DNA of 38,678 bases from Geminicoccus sp. (GTDB lineage: Bacteria > Pseudomonadota > Alphaproteobacteria > UBA7985), in contig PAPT01000006.1 of the NCBI GenBank assembly GCA_002708995.1, positions 1-38,678 of the forward strand, written 5' to 3'. The first letter of the stretch is position 1, and each line of letters begins with the position of its first letter. The position numbers and the translations under genes were made by a program. The notes below the pieces were generated by a model. The model did no database searches. It was not told where the DNA came from and saw only the letters and a list, made by a program, of their open reading frames with translations. This document shows, one piece after another, positions 7,588-18,180 of the stretch.

Positions 7588-8652
7588 ATGTCCGACGTCG
7601 TGCTGTTTGTAGAGCGCCCCGCCGAGAACGGCTTTATCGGCCACGCAACCCTGAACCGGCCGGAAAAGCTCAACACGCTGACAACCGAGATGATCGCGCT
7701 GCTGCACCAGCAGTTCAGCGTCTGGGCCGATGACCCGGCCTGCAAGGCGGTCTTCCTCGACGGTGCGGGCGAAAAGGCCTTTTGCGCGGGCGGGGACGTG
7801 GTCGCCGTGACCACCGACCCCAGCCCGGATATGGCGGTCGGTCGTGAGTTCTTCAAAACCGAGTACGACCTGAATTTCTTCATGCACACCTTTCCCAAGC
7901 CCATGCTGGTCTGGGGCGGTGGAATCTGCATGGGCGGCGGCTTCGGGCTGCTGCAGGGCTCAAGCACGCGCATCGTCTCCGACACCTCGCGGCTGGCCAT
8001 GCCGGAGCTGGCGATTGGCTTCCACCCTGACGTTGGGGGGTCCTGGTTCCTGCAGCGAGTCTCCGCGCCGCTGGGCGAGGTGATTGCCCTGACCGGCGTA
8101 CATTTCTCCGGCGCGGATGCAGTCGAGCTGGGGCTGGCCGACGTGCTGGTCGCCAACGACGCCAAGGGCGCCATTCTGGAAGCCCTAAGCGCCACCGACT
8201 GGAGCGAGCATGCCCGCGCCAACCGGGCCTTTGCCGAGGCTGCCGTGCGCGGGGTTGCCGCCGCGCAGCCGCCTGCGATCTCCTATAAGATGATGCCCCA
8301 ACGTGACCGCCTCGCGGCCTGCATGCACACGCCTGACTTTCAGGAGCGGTGGGACAATCTGGTCGCGCTGGCCCAGGACGAGGATCCCTTCCTCAAGCGC
8401 GTGGGCGAGGGCACGTCGCACGGCTCTCCGGCTTCGGCCTTTGTGGTGCAATCGTTCTTCCAGCGCGTGCGCCATGCCGGCCTGCGAGACTGTCTCGATG
8501 CCGAGCTGGCGCTGTCGATGAACCTACTTGAGCACGGTGACTTCCGCGAGGGAGTGCGGGCGCTGCTGGTCGACAAGGACCGGTCGCCGAACTGGGCCTT
8601 CAAAGCCATCCGCGAGGTCGATATCGACTGGATCGGCAAAGTGTTGCCTTGA
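7588..8652 (+). CDS. Enoyl-CoA hydratase/isomerase family, 3-hydroxyisobutyryl-CoA hydrolase-like
   Basis: The 354-residue protein is longer than plain enoyl-CoA hydratases (about 260) and fits the ECH_2 type, whose known member hydrolyses 3-hydroxyisobutyryl-CoA in valine breakdown. The first oxyanion-hole segment is GAGEKAFCAGGD at about residues 63-74, and the second is GGGICMGGGFGLL near 110-122. MPELAIGFHPDVGGSWFL carries the acidic active-site residue. The C-terminal extension (FFQRVRHA, LSMNLLEHGDFREGVRALL) is also typical. GGAGAGGA precedes the ATG. It lies 63 bases after the GMC gene on the same strand. Either hydrolase or hydratase activity is possible from sequence alone. Confidence 0.87.
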   Translation: MSDVVLFVERPAENGFIGHATLNRPEKLNTLTTEMIALLHQQFSVWADDPACKAVFLDGAGEKAFCAGGDVVAVTTDPSPDMAVGREFFKTEYDLNFFMHTFPKPMLVWGGGICMGGGFGLLQGSSTRIVSDTSRLAMPELAIGFHPDVGGSWFLQRVSAPLGEVIALTGVHFSGADAVELGLADVLVANDAKGAILEALSATDWSEHARANRAFAEAAVRGVAAAQPPAISYKMMPQRDRLAACMHTPDFQERWDNLVALAQDEDPFLKRVGEGTSHGSPASAFVVQSFFQRVRHAGLRDCLDAELALSMNLLEHGDFREGVRALLVDKDRSPNWAFKAIREVDIDWIGKVLP

Positions 8653-8704
8653 TCAAGGCCAGCACGCCGACTCGCACCCGCTCTGGCCCGCGCCGGCGTC
8701 GGCG

Positions 8705-10345
8705 CTAGTCTGTCGCGCCGGCGAGGGCGTCCCGGAATTCCTCGCGCAGCTCCGCCTTGAGGATCTTGCCGGTCGCACCATGCGGGATTTCATCCTTGAA
8801 CGCGATCAGGTCCGGCACCCACCACTTGGCAATACGGGTGCCGAGGAAGTCGCGCACGCTGTCTTCGCTGGGTGGATTGTCGCTGTCCTGCGGGACCAGA
8901 ATCAACACCGGGCGCTCGCCCCACTTGTCGTGAGCCACGCCGATCACGGCAGCTTCAACGACCCCGGGGATGCCCACAGCCTCGTTTTCCAGATCGATCG
9001 AGGAAATCCACTCGCCGCCGGACTTGATAACGTCCTTGGAGCGGTCTACCAGCTGCAGGATATTATTTTCATCCAGCGTGGCGATGTCGCCGGTGTAGAA
9101 CCAGCCTTCTTTAGTGAAGGCCTTATCGTTGGCGTCGTGGTTGTTGTAGTAGCTGGAGATGATCCACGGGCCGCGCACCACGAGGTGCCCGCGTGTGGTG
9201 CCGTCGTGGGGCTGGGGTTCCTCGTCATCGTTGACGATGCGCATGTCGACGCCGAACACCCGGTGGCCCTGCTTCTGCTTCATCTCAAACTGCTCTTCGG
9301 CGCTGGTCGAGTGCATCAGGTGTGGCGCCAGCACGCCCGCCGAGCCCAGCGGGCTCATTTCGGTCATGCCCCAGGCGTGGATGACGTTGGTCTGGTAGTC
9401 GTCTTCGAACTCGCGGATCATGGCGCCGGGCGCGGCTGAACCGCCGATGATGACGTTGCGCAGGCTGTCGAGGTTCCCCCCAACCTCGCGCGTATGCTTG
9501 AGCAGGTTGAGCCAGATCGTCGGCACCCCGGCGGTGTTGCTGACGCTCTCGGCCTGGATCAGATTATAGAGGCTTTCGCCATCCAGTTTCGGCCCGGGCA
9601 GGACCAGCTTCGCCCCGACCAGCGGCGCGTAGTAGGGCTGGCCCCAAGCGTTGACGTGGAACATGGGCACGACCGGCATCATGGTTTCGCCGGTGAGCGT
9701 GCCGGTCACGGCCGGTGTGCCCGCCATCAGCGCGTGCAGCACGGTCGACCGGTGCGAGTACAGCGCGCCCTTGGGGTTGCCCGTGGTCCCGGAGGTGTAG
9801 CACAGAGAAGAGGCTGCGTTTTCGTCGAATTCGGGCCACTCCATCTCGCCGTCGAAGGCGCCGATGAAGTCCTCGTAAACCACGGCGTCCAGCACGGTGT
9901 CAGGCAGGTTTTCCGCCGTACACAGAACGACAATCTTTTCCAGCTTGGGGCAGTTGTCGATGATCTTCTCGATCAGGGGCAGGAACATCGGATCGACCAT
10001 GATGATCCGGTCTTCGGCATGATTGATGATGTAGATCAGCTGCTCGGGGAACAGGCGTGGGTTGATGGTGTGGCAGACCGCACCAATCCCCGAAACACCG
10101 TAGTAAATCTCCAGATGGCGATGGTCGTTCCACGCCAGCGTTGCCACCCGGTCGGTCATGCCGATTCCGGCATCGCCCAGCGCCTGCGCCAGCTGTTTGG
10201 CCCGCTGGTTGATATCGCGGTAGGTGTGGCGCACCACGCCTTCGCCCGCGACCACGGACACCACTTCTGAGCCCCCGAAAACATCCGCGCCGGTCTGCAA
10301 CAGCGACGAAATCATCAGCGGTGCATTCTGCATCAAGCCTTTCAT
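8705..10345 (-). CDS. Long/medium-chain acyl-CoA synthetase (AMP-forming)
   Basis: This ANL-superfamily enzyme activates a fatty acid to acyl-AMP and then to acyl-CoA. It has the P-loop [11 protein letters not shown] near residue 185, the adenylate-binding block [12 protein letters not shown], the hinge region [10 protein letters not shown] with [15 protein letters not shown], and the C-terminal catalytic lysine in [13 protein letters not shown]. The frame is open 24 bases further upstream, but the ATG at 10343-10345 has GGAGGAAA six bases before it and starts [16 protein letters not shown], as related fatty-acid ligases do. It faces the hydrolase-like gene; the 52-base gap holds a short GCCGAC/GTCGGC stem (8666-8671, 8698-8703). 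The preferred chain length is not visible. Confidence 0.92.
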   Translation of the reverse strand: MKGLMQNAPLMISSLLQTGADVFGGSEVVSVVAGEGVVRHTYRDINQRAKQLAQALGDAGIGMTDRVATLAWNDHRHLEIYYGVSGIGAVCHTINPRLFPEQLIYIINHAEDRIIMVDPMFLPLIEKIIDNCPKLEKIVVLCTAENLPDTVLDAVVYEDFIGAFDGEMEWPEFDENAASSLCYTSGTTGNPKGALYSHRSTVLHALMAGTPAVTGTLTGETMMPVVPMFHVNAWGQPYYAPLVGAKLVLPGPKLDGESLYNLIQAESVSNTAGVPTIWLNLLKHTREVGGNLDSLRNVIIGGSAAPGAMIREFEDDYQTNVIHAWGMTEMSPLGSAGVLAPHLMHSTSAEEQFEMKQKQGHRVFGVDMRIVNDDEEPQPHDGTTRGHLVVRGPWIISSYYNNHDANDKAFTKEGWFYTGDIATLDENNILQLVDRSKDVIKSGGEWISSIDLENEAVGIPGVVEAAVIGVAHDKWGERPVLILVPQDSDNPPSEDSVRDFLGTRIAKWWVPDLIAFKDEIPHGATGKILKAELREEFRDALAGATD

Positions 10346-10431
10346 GTCGGCTTTCCTCCACTCATCCACCCGGGTCCGCGCATCAGAAAGGTTCCGCCCT
10401 CGACACGCTTGAGCCGAAAAGCAGACCCGAA

Positions 10432-10447
10432 CCCCGGCAATCCGGGG
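10432..10447. terminator. Short GC hairpin between thioesterase and acyl-CoA ligase genes
   Basis: CCCCGG (10432-10437), loop CAAT and CCGGGG (10442-10447) form a perfect 6-bp stem. It lies 95 bases downstream of the thioesterase stop and 87 bases upstream of the ligase start on the minus strand. Only two T residues follow, so it is at best a weak terminator or a leader structure. Confidence 0.3.
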
Positions 10448-10541
10448 ATATCCTTGTTGTCAGGCAGGCCTGAACCTACCCCTATGGCACGAGTTTGGCC
10501 CGGTTAGCAGAGCAGGGCAAGCCAAGATCAAAGCCCGACGC

Positions 10542-10976
10542 TTATATGAGCAGATTATCCAGCGCCCGCCGCAGGTCCTCGGGCAGCGCCCGGGGGCGAT
10601 GATCCTGTGCATCGACGTAAACGTGGATGAAATGCCCCTGCGCAGCGGCAATGTCGCTGTCGTTGGCGAACAGGCCCACTTCGTAGCGGACCGACGACGT
10701 GCCGACCCGGGCGACCCGGATCCCCGCAGTCACCCGGTCGGGAAAGGCCAGAGGGCTGAAGAACTGGCAGCCGGTTTCCACCACCAGACCCACGGTTTTG
10801 CCCTCGCGAAAGTCGAGCACGCCCCTATCAACCAAAAATCCGTTAACAGCCGTGTCAAAGTACGAATAGTAGACGACGTTGTTCACGTGGCCGTAGACGT
10901 CGTTGTCCATCCAGCGGGTGGTGATTTCGGAAAAGGCGCGGTAGTCCGCGCGCTGGTGGGGCTGCTGCTTGCTCAC
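10542..10976 (-). CDS. Acyl-CoA thioesterase, 4-hydroxybenzoyl-CoA thioesterase/YbgC hotdog family
   Basis: The 144-residue hotdog-fold protein would hydrolyse an acyl-CoA thioester. The family motif RWMDNDVYGHVNNVVYYSYF at residues 21-40 contains the conserved acidic residue and the GHVNN turn at the start of the long central helix. The start is GTG at 10974-10976, which overlaps the TGA of the upstream quinone-reductase gene in a GTGA junction, so the two are translationally coupled. The partner acyl-CoA ligase lies about 200 bases downstream on the same strand. The substrate is unknown; the family accepts short to long acyl chains and aromatic acyl-CoAs. Confidence 0.87.
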   Translation of the reverse strand: MSKQQPHQRADYRAFSEITTRWMDNDVYGHVNNVVYYSYFDTAVNGFLVDRGVLDFREGKTVGLVVETGCQFFSPLAFPDRVTAGIRVARVGTSSVRYEVGLFANDSDIAAAQGHFIHVYVDAQDHRPRALPEDLRRALDNLLI

Positions 10977-11977
10977 GGCTCAGGTTCCTGTGTTGTCAGC
11001 ACGATCTTACCAATCAGATTGCCCGATTCCATCATGCGGTGGGCCTCGGCAGCCTGGTCCAGCGGGAAGGTCCCCGCGATCACCGGCGCGATGCTGCCAT
11101 CATTGAGCAGCGGCCAGATGTCCCGCCGAAGCCCTTCGGCGAGCTGGTTCTTGGCCTCGACCGACTGCGGGCGCAGGGTCGAGCCGGTGATCACCTGCCG
11201 CCGTATCATCGCCACCGTGGCGTCAAACCGCGCATCTGGCCCACCCTGCGAGGCGATCAGCACCAGCCGGCCGTCGGTCGCCAGACAGCGCTGATCCCGC
11301 GCAACATAGGGTCCGGCAACCATGTCGAGGATGACATCGACGCCGGCGCCGTCGGTCAGCGCCAGCACCTCGTCCTCCCACGCCACATCGGGGTAGAGCA
11401 GGGCATGGTCGGCGCCCAGCGCGCGGCAGGCCTCGGCCTTTTCCGACGTGCGCACGGTCACGATGATCTGCGCAGCACCCAGCGCCCGCGCCATCTGGAT
11501 CGCGGTGGTACCGATCCCGGACGAGCCGCCGTGGATCAGGACGCGTTCGCCCGCCTTTAACCGGCCCCGAAACACCATGTTGCCGTAGACGGTGAAGAAG
11601 GTTTCGGGCAGGCCCGCGGCCTGAACCGCCGTATAGCCCGCGGGCCAGGGCAGGGCGTGCTGCCACGGCAGCGTGACGTGGCTGGCGTAGCCGCCGCCGG
11701 GGCAGAGCGCCGTCAGCTTCTGCCCGAGCAGTGTCGTGGGCACGCCCTCGCCCACCGCCAGCACTTCACCGGCGGCTTCAAGGCCGGGGATGTCACTGGC
11801 GCCCGGGGGCGGGCGGTAGCGCCCCTGTCGTTGCATCACGTCGGGACGATTAACGCCGCAGGCCTCGACCGCCAGCTGCAGCTCGCCGGGCCCCGGACCG
11901 GATACGGACCGCCGCGCCGGCACCAGCACCGCCGGTCCGCCGGGTTCACTGATTTCGATGATCCGCGCCTCGGTCAC
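10973..11977 (-). CDS. NAD(P)H quinone oxidoreductase, zeta-crystallin/TP53I3-like MDR family
   Basis: This 334-residue medium-chain dehydrogenase/reductase lacks the structural and catalytic zinc ligands of alcohol dehydrogenases and fits the quinone oxidoreductase branch. It has GVNRPDVMQRQGRYRPPPGA near residues 38-57, the pocket segment GLPETFFTVYGNMVF, and the NADP-binding turn HGGSSGIGTTAIQMA near residue 150. Segment TVRTSEKAEACRALGAD follows. It starts with GTG at 11975-11977 and overlaps the thioesterase gene by four bases. It probably reduces a quinone or an enone by NADPH. Genes of this type are often called qor without direct proof. Confidence 0.87.
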   Translation of the reverse strand: MTEARIIEISEPGGPAVLVPARRSVSGPGPGELQLAVEACGVNRPDVMQRQGRYRPPPGASDIPGLEAAGEVLAVGEGVPTTLLGQKLTALCPGGGYASHVTLPWQHALPWPAGYTAVQAAGLPETFFTVYGNMVFRGRLKAGERVLIHGGSSGIGTTAIQMARALGAAQIIVTVRTSEKAEACRALGADHALLYPDVAWEDEVLALTDGAGVDVILDMVAGPYVARDQRCLATDGRLVLIASQGGPDARFDATVAMIRRQVITGSTLRPQSVEAKNQLAEGLRRDIWPLLNDGSIAPVIAGTFPLDQAAEAHRMMESGNLIGKIVLTTQEPEP

Positions 11978-12085
11978 TCGTGCTCACCCCAATTTCGTCA
12001 CAGCATTTGTTTCAAATTCGCGTAAACGGCACTGCGATTGCAGGTCGGAACACGCATTCAAGAAAAGACCATGGACTTTGGCATA

Positions 12086-12619
12086 ATGAAACGGATTTTG
12101 ATTGGGACGGCGCTGCTGGCGACGACATTTCTCGCGCCTTGCGGCTATTCCGACTTCTTTGCCAGCGACGATTACCCGGCTTCGTCGACGGTGGAGTCCG
12201 CGTGTTTCTCCCACATTCCGCACGCGGAAAAGGTTCTGTTCATCGACCCCGAGGCAGACCATCAACTCGGCGAGCGCGACCTGCTGCGGCTGCTCTATGG
12301 CCGGACGCTGGTTTTCCGCTCGGTCGATGAAACCTCGGCGGTGCAGTATTCCTACTTCTCCCGCGACGGTCTGCTGGCCATTAATCCGTGATCGGGGCGT
12401 CTGGTGCTGGGTCAATGGCGGATCGAGGATTCCAAGCTCTGCTACGACCTGAGCGACGATGAATTCTGCTCTTCGCTTTACCGCACGGCGGCAAAAATTG
12501 ACCGCACTCACCTGCTCTATTTCGCCCGGGACGAAAGCCCGATCCAGCCGACGGTCTTCCTCGAGGATACGCAGGTCGGCGACACCATTTCTGTCGAGCG
12601 CTTGCCCCAGACGCTCTGA
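12086..12619 (+). pseudogene. Secreted protein gene interrupted by an in-frame TGA
   Basis: One frame runs from ATG 12086 (MKRILIGTALLATTFLAPC, a signal-peptide-like start) to TGA at 12617-12619, except for a single TGA at 12389-12391 (codon 102 of 178). Both sides look coding and belong together. Before the stop is LYGRTLVFRSVDE then YSYFSRDGLLAINP; after it is SGRLVLGQWRIEDSKLCYDL. The pattern of a display strand, GxW and LC resembles small secreted domains such as DUF995; that is an impression, not a proven match. The change could be CGA to TGA, a common C-to-T event. An ATG at 12071 is a possible alternative start. The N-terminal FLAPC is not a standard lipobox. A recent pseudogene or a sequencing error is more likely than recoding. 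Confidence 0.6.
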
Positions 12620-12627
12620 GCGCTGGA

Positions 12628-12672
12628 CTCGGGCCGGGCGCCCGAGCATTGCGGCCGGTCAAAAGCCGGCCG
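12628..12672 (+). terminator. Two adjacent hairpins after the interrupted gene
   Basis: Hairpin one is CTCGGGC (12628-12634) / GCCCGAG (12640-12646) with a 5-base loop. Hairpin two is CGGCCGG (12652-12658) / CCGGCCG (12666-12672) with loop TCAAAAG. Both have perfect 7-bp stems and follow the final stop codon of the interrupted gene by less than 55 bases. Neither has a T run, so they are terminator-like only. Confidence 0.4.
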
Positions 12673-12789
12673 ATCTGGCCGAAACTGCATGGCTTTTGAC
12701 GGTTAATTTCCATCGCAACAGCTTTTTTGCGCTGCTTTGTCCATGCGCCTTTGACCATGCGCCCATGATTTGCGACGCTGTCTCCCATC

Positions 12790-12821
12790 GGCTATGAAAT
12801 AGCCTTGTAACAAACGTTTCA
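12790..12821 (+). promoter_or_regulatory. Hairpin and LacI-type operator before the ABC ATPase gene
   Basis: The inverted repeat GGCTAT-gaa-ATAGCC (12790-12804) is followed by ACAAACGTTTCA (12810-12821). The latter has the central CG and matches the LacI/GalR-family pattern TGAAACGTTTCA at ten of twelve positions. It ends 17 bases before the ATG of the sugar ABC ATPase, where a bound repressor would block transcription. No LacI-family gene is present in this window. A clear -35/-10 pair was not found in 12673-12789. Confidence 0.5.
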
Positions 12822-12838
12822 TCTTGGGAGTGCCACTG

Positions 12839-13924
12839 ATGGCTGGTGTCCGCCTCGTAAAGGCCGTGAAGGAATACGGATCAACCCGCGTGATCCATGA
12901 TGTCGACCTCGATATCGAAGACGGTGAGTTCGCTGTATTTGTCGGTCCGTCGGGCTGTGGCAAGTCCACCCTGCTGCGGATGGTTGCCGGTCTGGAAGAC
13001 ATTACCGCAGGCGACCTCTACATCGGCGATAAGATTATGAACGACGTGCCGCCGGCCAAGCGCGGCATCGCAATGGTGTTCCAGTCCTACGCGCTTTACC
13101 CGCACCTTACGACCTTCGAGAACATGGCCTTCGGCCTGCGGCTGGCCAAGCGCCCCAAGGCCGAGATCGAAGATCGCGTGATGCGCGCCGCCGGGATCCT
13201 GCAGATCGAGGAGCTGCTCAATCGCAAGCCCAAGGACATGTCGGGCGGTCAGCGCCAGCGCGTCGCCATCGGCCGTGCCATCGTCCGCAACCCGGAAGTC
13301 TTCCTGTTCGACGAGCCGTTGTCCAACCTCGACGCCAAGCTGCGGGTGCAGATGCGCCAGGAACTGGCCGAGCTTCACACACAGCTGAAGACCACCATGA
13401 TCTACGTAACGCACGACCAGGTCGAAGCCATGACCATGGCCGATAAGATTGTTGTGCTGCGCGATGGTAACGTGGAGCAGGTCGGCCAGCCGCTGGACCT
13501 CTACCACCGTCCGGCCAACAAGTTCGTCGCAGGCTTCATCGGCTCCCCGGCCATGAACTTCGTCTCCGGCGTCGTCGCCGAGGGCGGTGACAAGAAGGCT
13601 AAGGTCAAGCTCGACAACGGCCAGAGCGACATCGTCGTTCCGCTGGCTCGCCCGGTACAGTCCGGCGAGGCGATTTCGCTGGGCATCCGGCCTGAGCACA
13701 CCGCGCTGGTGGAAAAGAGCCCGCTGCAGGGCACCGTCACCGTGGTCGAACGTCTGGGGCCGGTTTCCTTTGCTTACGTCAAGGTGGGTGACCAGACGCT
13801 GACGGTTCAGGCCGAAGGCTCAGAAGTCATCAAGGCCGGCGCCAAAGTCGGCATCGACCTGCCCGCTCCACGCCTGCACATGTTCGGCGCGGATCAAACC
13901 GCCCTGACAGCAGGCACCCAGTAG
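12839..13924 (+). CDS. Sugar ABC transporter ATP-binding protein, MalK/UgpC/AglK family
   Basis: The 361-residue ATPase drives a carbohydrate importer at the inner face of the membrane. It has Walker A GPSGCGKST at residues 36-44, the Q-loop VFQSYALYPHLT, the signature MSGGQRQRVAIGRAI from residue 134, Walker B VFLFDEP near 154 and the switch VTHD. The C-terminal third carries the MalK-type regulatory OB/TOBE folds (SLGIRPEH near residue 280). The ATG at 12839 follows GGGAG at eight bases; a TTG 15 bases upstream is less likely. No permease or binding protein is next to it, so it is an orphan subunit. It is followed by the glucose-catabolic genes; in Sinorhizobium an alpha-glucoside (agl) ABC operon also lies close to zwf-pgl-edd. 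Confidence 0.9.
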   Translation: MAGVRLVKAVKEYGSTRVIHDVDLDIEDGEFAVFVGPSGCGKSTLLRMVAGLEDITAGDLYIGDKIMNDVPPAKRGIAMVFQSYALYPHLTTFENMAFGLRLAKRPKAEIEDRVMRAAGILQIEELLNRKPKDMSGGQRQRVAIGRAIVRNPEVFLFDEPLSNLDAKLRVQMRQELAELHTQLKTTMIYVTHDQVEAMTMADKIVVLRDGNVEQVGQPLDLYHRPANKFVAGFIGSPAMNFVSGVVAEGGDKKAKVKLDNGQSDIVVPLARPVQSGEAISLGIRPEHTALVEKSPLQGTVTVVERLGPVSFAYVKVGDQTLTVQAEGSEVIKAGAKVGIDLPAPRLHMFGADQTALTAGTQ

Positions 13925-13925
13925 C

Positions 13926-13946
13926 GCCTGCCCCTACGGCGCAGGC
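13926..13946 (+). terminator. Hairpin after the ABC ATPase gene
   Basis: GCCTGC (13926-13931) and GCAGGC (13941-13946) form a 6-bp stem just after the TAG of the ABC ATPase gene; an alternative GCGCC/GGCGC pairing uses the same bases. There is no T run. It could limit read-through into zwf, which starts 111 bases further on. No clear zwf promoter was seen in the remaining gap. Confidence 0.3.
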
Positions 13947-14057
13947 AAAGACATGGCCCGGGCCAACTTCGGATTGCGTGTGCGCGGTCCGGTGAAGGCT
14001 CGGCGTTTCAGTACGCAGTACCGACCAACTTGAACACCGAAGTTAGGGTCATCGCAC

Positions 14058-15536
14058 ATGTCGAAGATCATCGTTGTTGACCCCTTTGACTATGTCGTCG
14101 TTGGTGGCACCGGCGACTTGGCCAGACGCAAGCTGTTTCCCGCCCTGTTCCACCGGGAACTCGACGGCCAGCTGCCCGATCAGGCGAGGATTATTGGCGT
14201 CGCACGCTCCGAGCTCAGCGACGCGGAATTCGTCACGCAGGTCGAAGCGGCGCTGCGCGAGTTTGTCCCGGAAAAGGACCTCGATGCCGACACCCTGAAA
14301 CGCTTTCTGGGCCGGTTTGCCTACATGCCGAACAACGCCTTCACCGTTGATGGCTACCGCGCGCTCAAGGACAAGCTCGACGAGCACCCGGACCGGGTCC
14401 GTGTGATCTATCTGGCGACCCCGCCTTCGCTGTTCGGGCCGATATCGGCTTTCCTCGCCGAAGTCGGGCTCAATGGTCCCAAGGACCGCTTGGTTCTGGA
14501 GAAGCCGCTCGGGCACGACCTGCCGTCGAGCCAGGAAATCAACGCCGCCGTCGCTGAGGCCTTCGATGAATCGCAGGTCTACCGGATCGACCACTATCTG
14601 GGCAAAGAGTCGGTGCAGAACCTGATGGCCCTGCGCTTTGGTAACGTCCTGTTCGAGAGCATCTGGTCCAAGGCTGTGGTCGACCACGTACAGATCACCG
14701 TGGCCGAGGACATCGGCGCCGGAGACCGCGCCACCTATTATTCCAAGTCCGGCGCCCTGCGTGACATGGTGCAGAACCACCTCGCCCAGCTGCTGTGCCT
14801 GACTGCAATGGAAGCCCCGGCGAGCATGGACGCCGACAGTGTCCGCGATGAGAAGCTCAAGGTGCTGCGCGCCCTGCGGCCGTTCTCGGCGGAGGATTTC
14901 CAGCTCAACGTCATCCGAGGCCAGTATCAGGCGGGTTCGGTCGACGGCGAGGCGGTCCCCGGTTACGCCGACGAGCTGGGTGAACCGACCCGGACCGAGA
15001 CCTACGTTGCGCTCAAGACCTTTGTCGACAACTGGCGCTGGGCGGGGGTGCCGTTCTACCTGCGCACCGGTAAGCGGTTGCCGATCCGCTCCTCCGAAAT
15101 CGTGGTTCACTTCAAGGCGATCCCGCATTCGATTTTCCGCCCGGTGACCACCGACGAAGTGGTGCCCAACCGGCTGGTGATCCGGTTGCAGCCCGACGAG
15201 GGCGTCAGCTTGCGTCTGATGACCAAGGACCCCGGCCCGGGCGGGATGCGCCTGCGCGCCGCGAGTCTCGATCTGTCGTTCAAGGACGAGTTCGAGCTGG
15301 AGCGCTTCCCCGATGCCTACGAGCGCCTGTTGCTCGACGTGGTGCGGGGCAACCGCACGCTGTTCATGCGCCGCGATGAGCTGGAGGCCGCGTGGGCGTG
15401 GATGACGCCGGTGCTCGATCACTGGACGGAGACCGAGAAAGGTACCGAGCCCTATGCTGCGGGAAGCTGGGGACCGGATGCCGCTGCCGAGATGATGCGC
15501 CGGGATGGGCGCAGCTGGCACGAGGACATGAAGTAG
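14058..15536 (+). CDS. zwf: Glucose-6-phosphate 1-dehydrogenase
   Basis: Zwf oxidises glucose-6-phosphate to 6-phosphogluconolactone with NADP+ or NAD+, the first step of the Entner-Doudoroff route. The 492-residue protein has the nucleotide-binding GGTGDLARRKL from residue 16, and the substrate-binding signature RIDHYLGKE at 176-184 with the catalytic His in HYLGK. Later come the structural segments GVPFYLRTGKRLP and IRLQPDEGVSLR. Length is normal for the family. The ATG follows TTAGGG by ten bases. It opens a same-strand run zwf-pgl-edd-glk with gaps of 9, 66 and 7 bases, so the four are very probably one operon. Confidence 0.97.
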   Translation: MSKIIVVDPFDYVVVGGTGDLARRKLFPALFHRELDGQLPDQARIIGVARSELSDAEFVTQVEAALREFVPEKDLDADTLKRFLGRFAYMPNNAFTVDGYRALKDKLDEHPDRVRVIYLATPPSLFGPISAFLAEVGLNGPKDRLVLEKPLGHDLPSSQEINAAVAEAFDESQVYRIDHYLGKESVQNLMALRFGNVLFESIWSKAVVDHVQITVAEDIGAGDRATYYSKSGALRDMVQNHLAQLLCLTAMEAPASMDADSVRDEKLKVLRALRPFSAEDFQLNVIRGQYQAGSVDGEAVPGYADELGEPTRTETYVALKTFVDNWRWAGVPFYLRTGKRLPIRSSEIVVHFKAIPHSIFRPVTTDEVVPNRLVIRLQPDEGVSLRLMTKDPGPGGMRLRAASLDLSFKDEFELERFPDAYERLLLDVVRGNRTLFMRRDELEAAWAWMTPVLDHWTETEKGTEPYAAGSWGPDAAAEMMRRDGRSWHEDMK

Positions 15537-15545
15537 GGCAGGGCC

Positions 15546-16232
15546 ATGATTATTGCAGAACACCTCTACACATCCTCCGACGTTCAGGCCCAGCGGCTGG
15601 CATGGATCACCGCCAAGTCGCTGGTCGATGCCATTGCCGCCAACGGGCAGGCGCGGCTGCTGGTCTCCGGCGGTTCAACGCCCAAGGCCTTCTTCGCCGC
15701 ACTGTCCAAAGAGGCTTTGGCGTGGGAGCGGGTGACCATCGGTCTGGTCGATGACCGTTGTGTGGAGAGCTTCGACCCCAGCTCGAATGCCAAGCTGGTG
15801 GGAGAGAACCTGCTGGTGGGTGAGGCCTTCGGTGCGACCTTCCAGCCGCTGTTCGACCCCGAACTGGGGGTTGAGAAGTCAGCCCAGTGGGCCGCCGGCG
15901 CGGCGCTGCGCCCCGACGTTGTGGTGCTGGGGCTGGGCGGTGACGGCCATACCGCCAGCCTGTTCCCCGGTTCGCCGCAGCTGGAGCAGGGGCTGTCGGC
16001 CGACGCGGCGCCGGTGATCGCCGCCGAACCAACCATGGAACCCATGGTCACGCGCCTGACCCACTCTGGCCCGTTTCTGGCGCAGGCATCGCGCGTGTTC
16101 CTGCATTTTGAAGGCGCGGGCAAGCGGGAGGTCTACGAAGATGCCCGCCTGCGTGACCAGCCCTCGACAACCCCGATTTCCTGGTTTCTCCACCACCCTG
16201 ACTGCCCGGTAGAAACGTTCTGGGCGCCCTAG
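15546..16232 (+). CDS. pgl: 6-phosphogluconolactonase
   Basis: Pgl hydrolyses 6-phosphogluconolactone to 6-phosphogluconate in the cytosol. The 228-residue protein belongs to the DevB/SOL family related to glucosamine-6-phosphate isomerase. It shows VSGGSTPKAFFAAL at about residues 40-53, TIGLVDDRCV after that, and the active-site loop GLGGDGHTASLFPGS near 136-150 with the conserved His. The gene starts nine bases after the zwf stop, with AGGGCAGGG just before the ATG, which overlaps the end of zwf control signals. Its place between zwf and edd confirms the role. Confidence 0.95.
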   Translation: MIIAEHLYTSSDVQAQRLAWITAKSLVDAIAANGQARLLVSGGSTPKAFFAALSKEALAWERVTIGLVDDRCVESFDPSSNAKLVGENLLVGEAFGATFQPLFDPELGVEKSAQWAAGAALRPDVVVLGLGGDGHTASLFPGSPQLEQGLSADAAPVIAAEPTMEPMVTRLTHSGPFLAQASRVFLHFEGAGKREVYEDARLRDQPSTTPISWFLHHPDCPVETFWAP

Positions 16233-16298
16233 CTGGTCGATACATAAACGGGGACCGCGCCCGCCGCGGCTGGCGGTCCCGATGAAAGAAAAAGAGCC

Positions 16299-18173
<1,875 letters not shown>

Positions 18174-18180
18174 GTTGAAC

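Noticed and set aside
12389-12430. Selenocysteine read-through of the TGA at 12389-12391
   Set aside because: No convincing stem-loop of the bacterial SECIS kind was found directly after the TGA, and the site is not a recognisable redox motif. A CGA to TGA change is simpler.
14049-15563. A 504-codon open frame on minus opposite zwf
   Set aside because: zwf on plus has all G6PD motifs; the antisense translation is low in complexity and lacks any.
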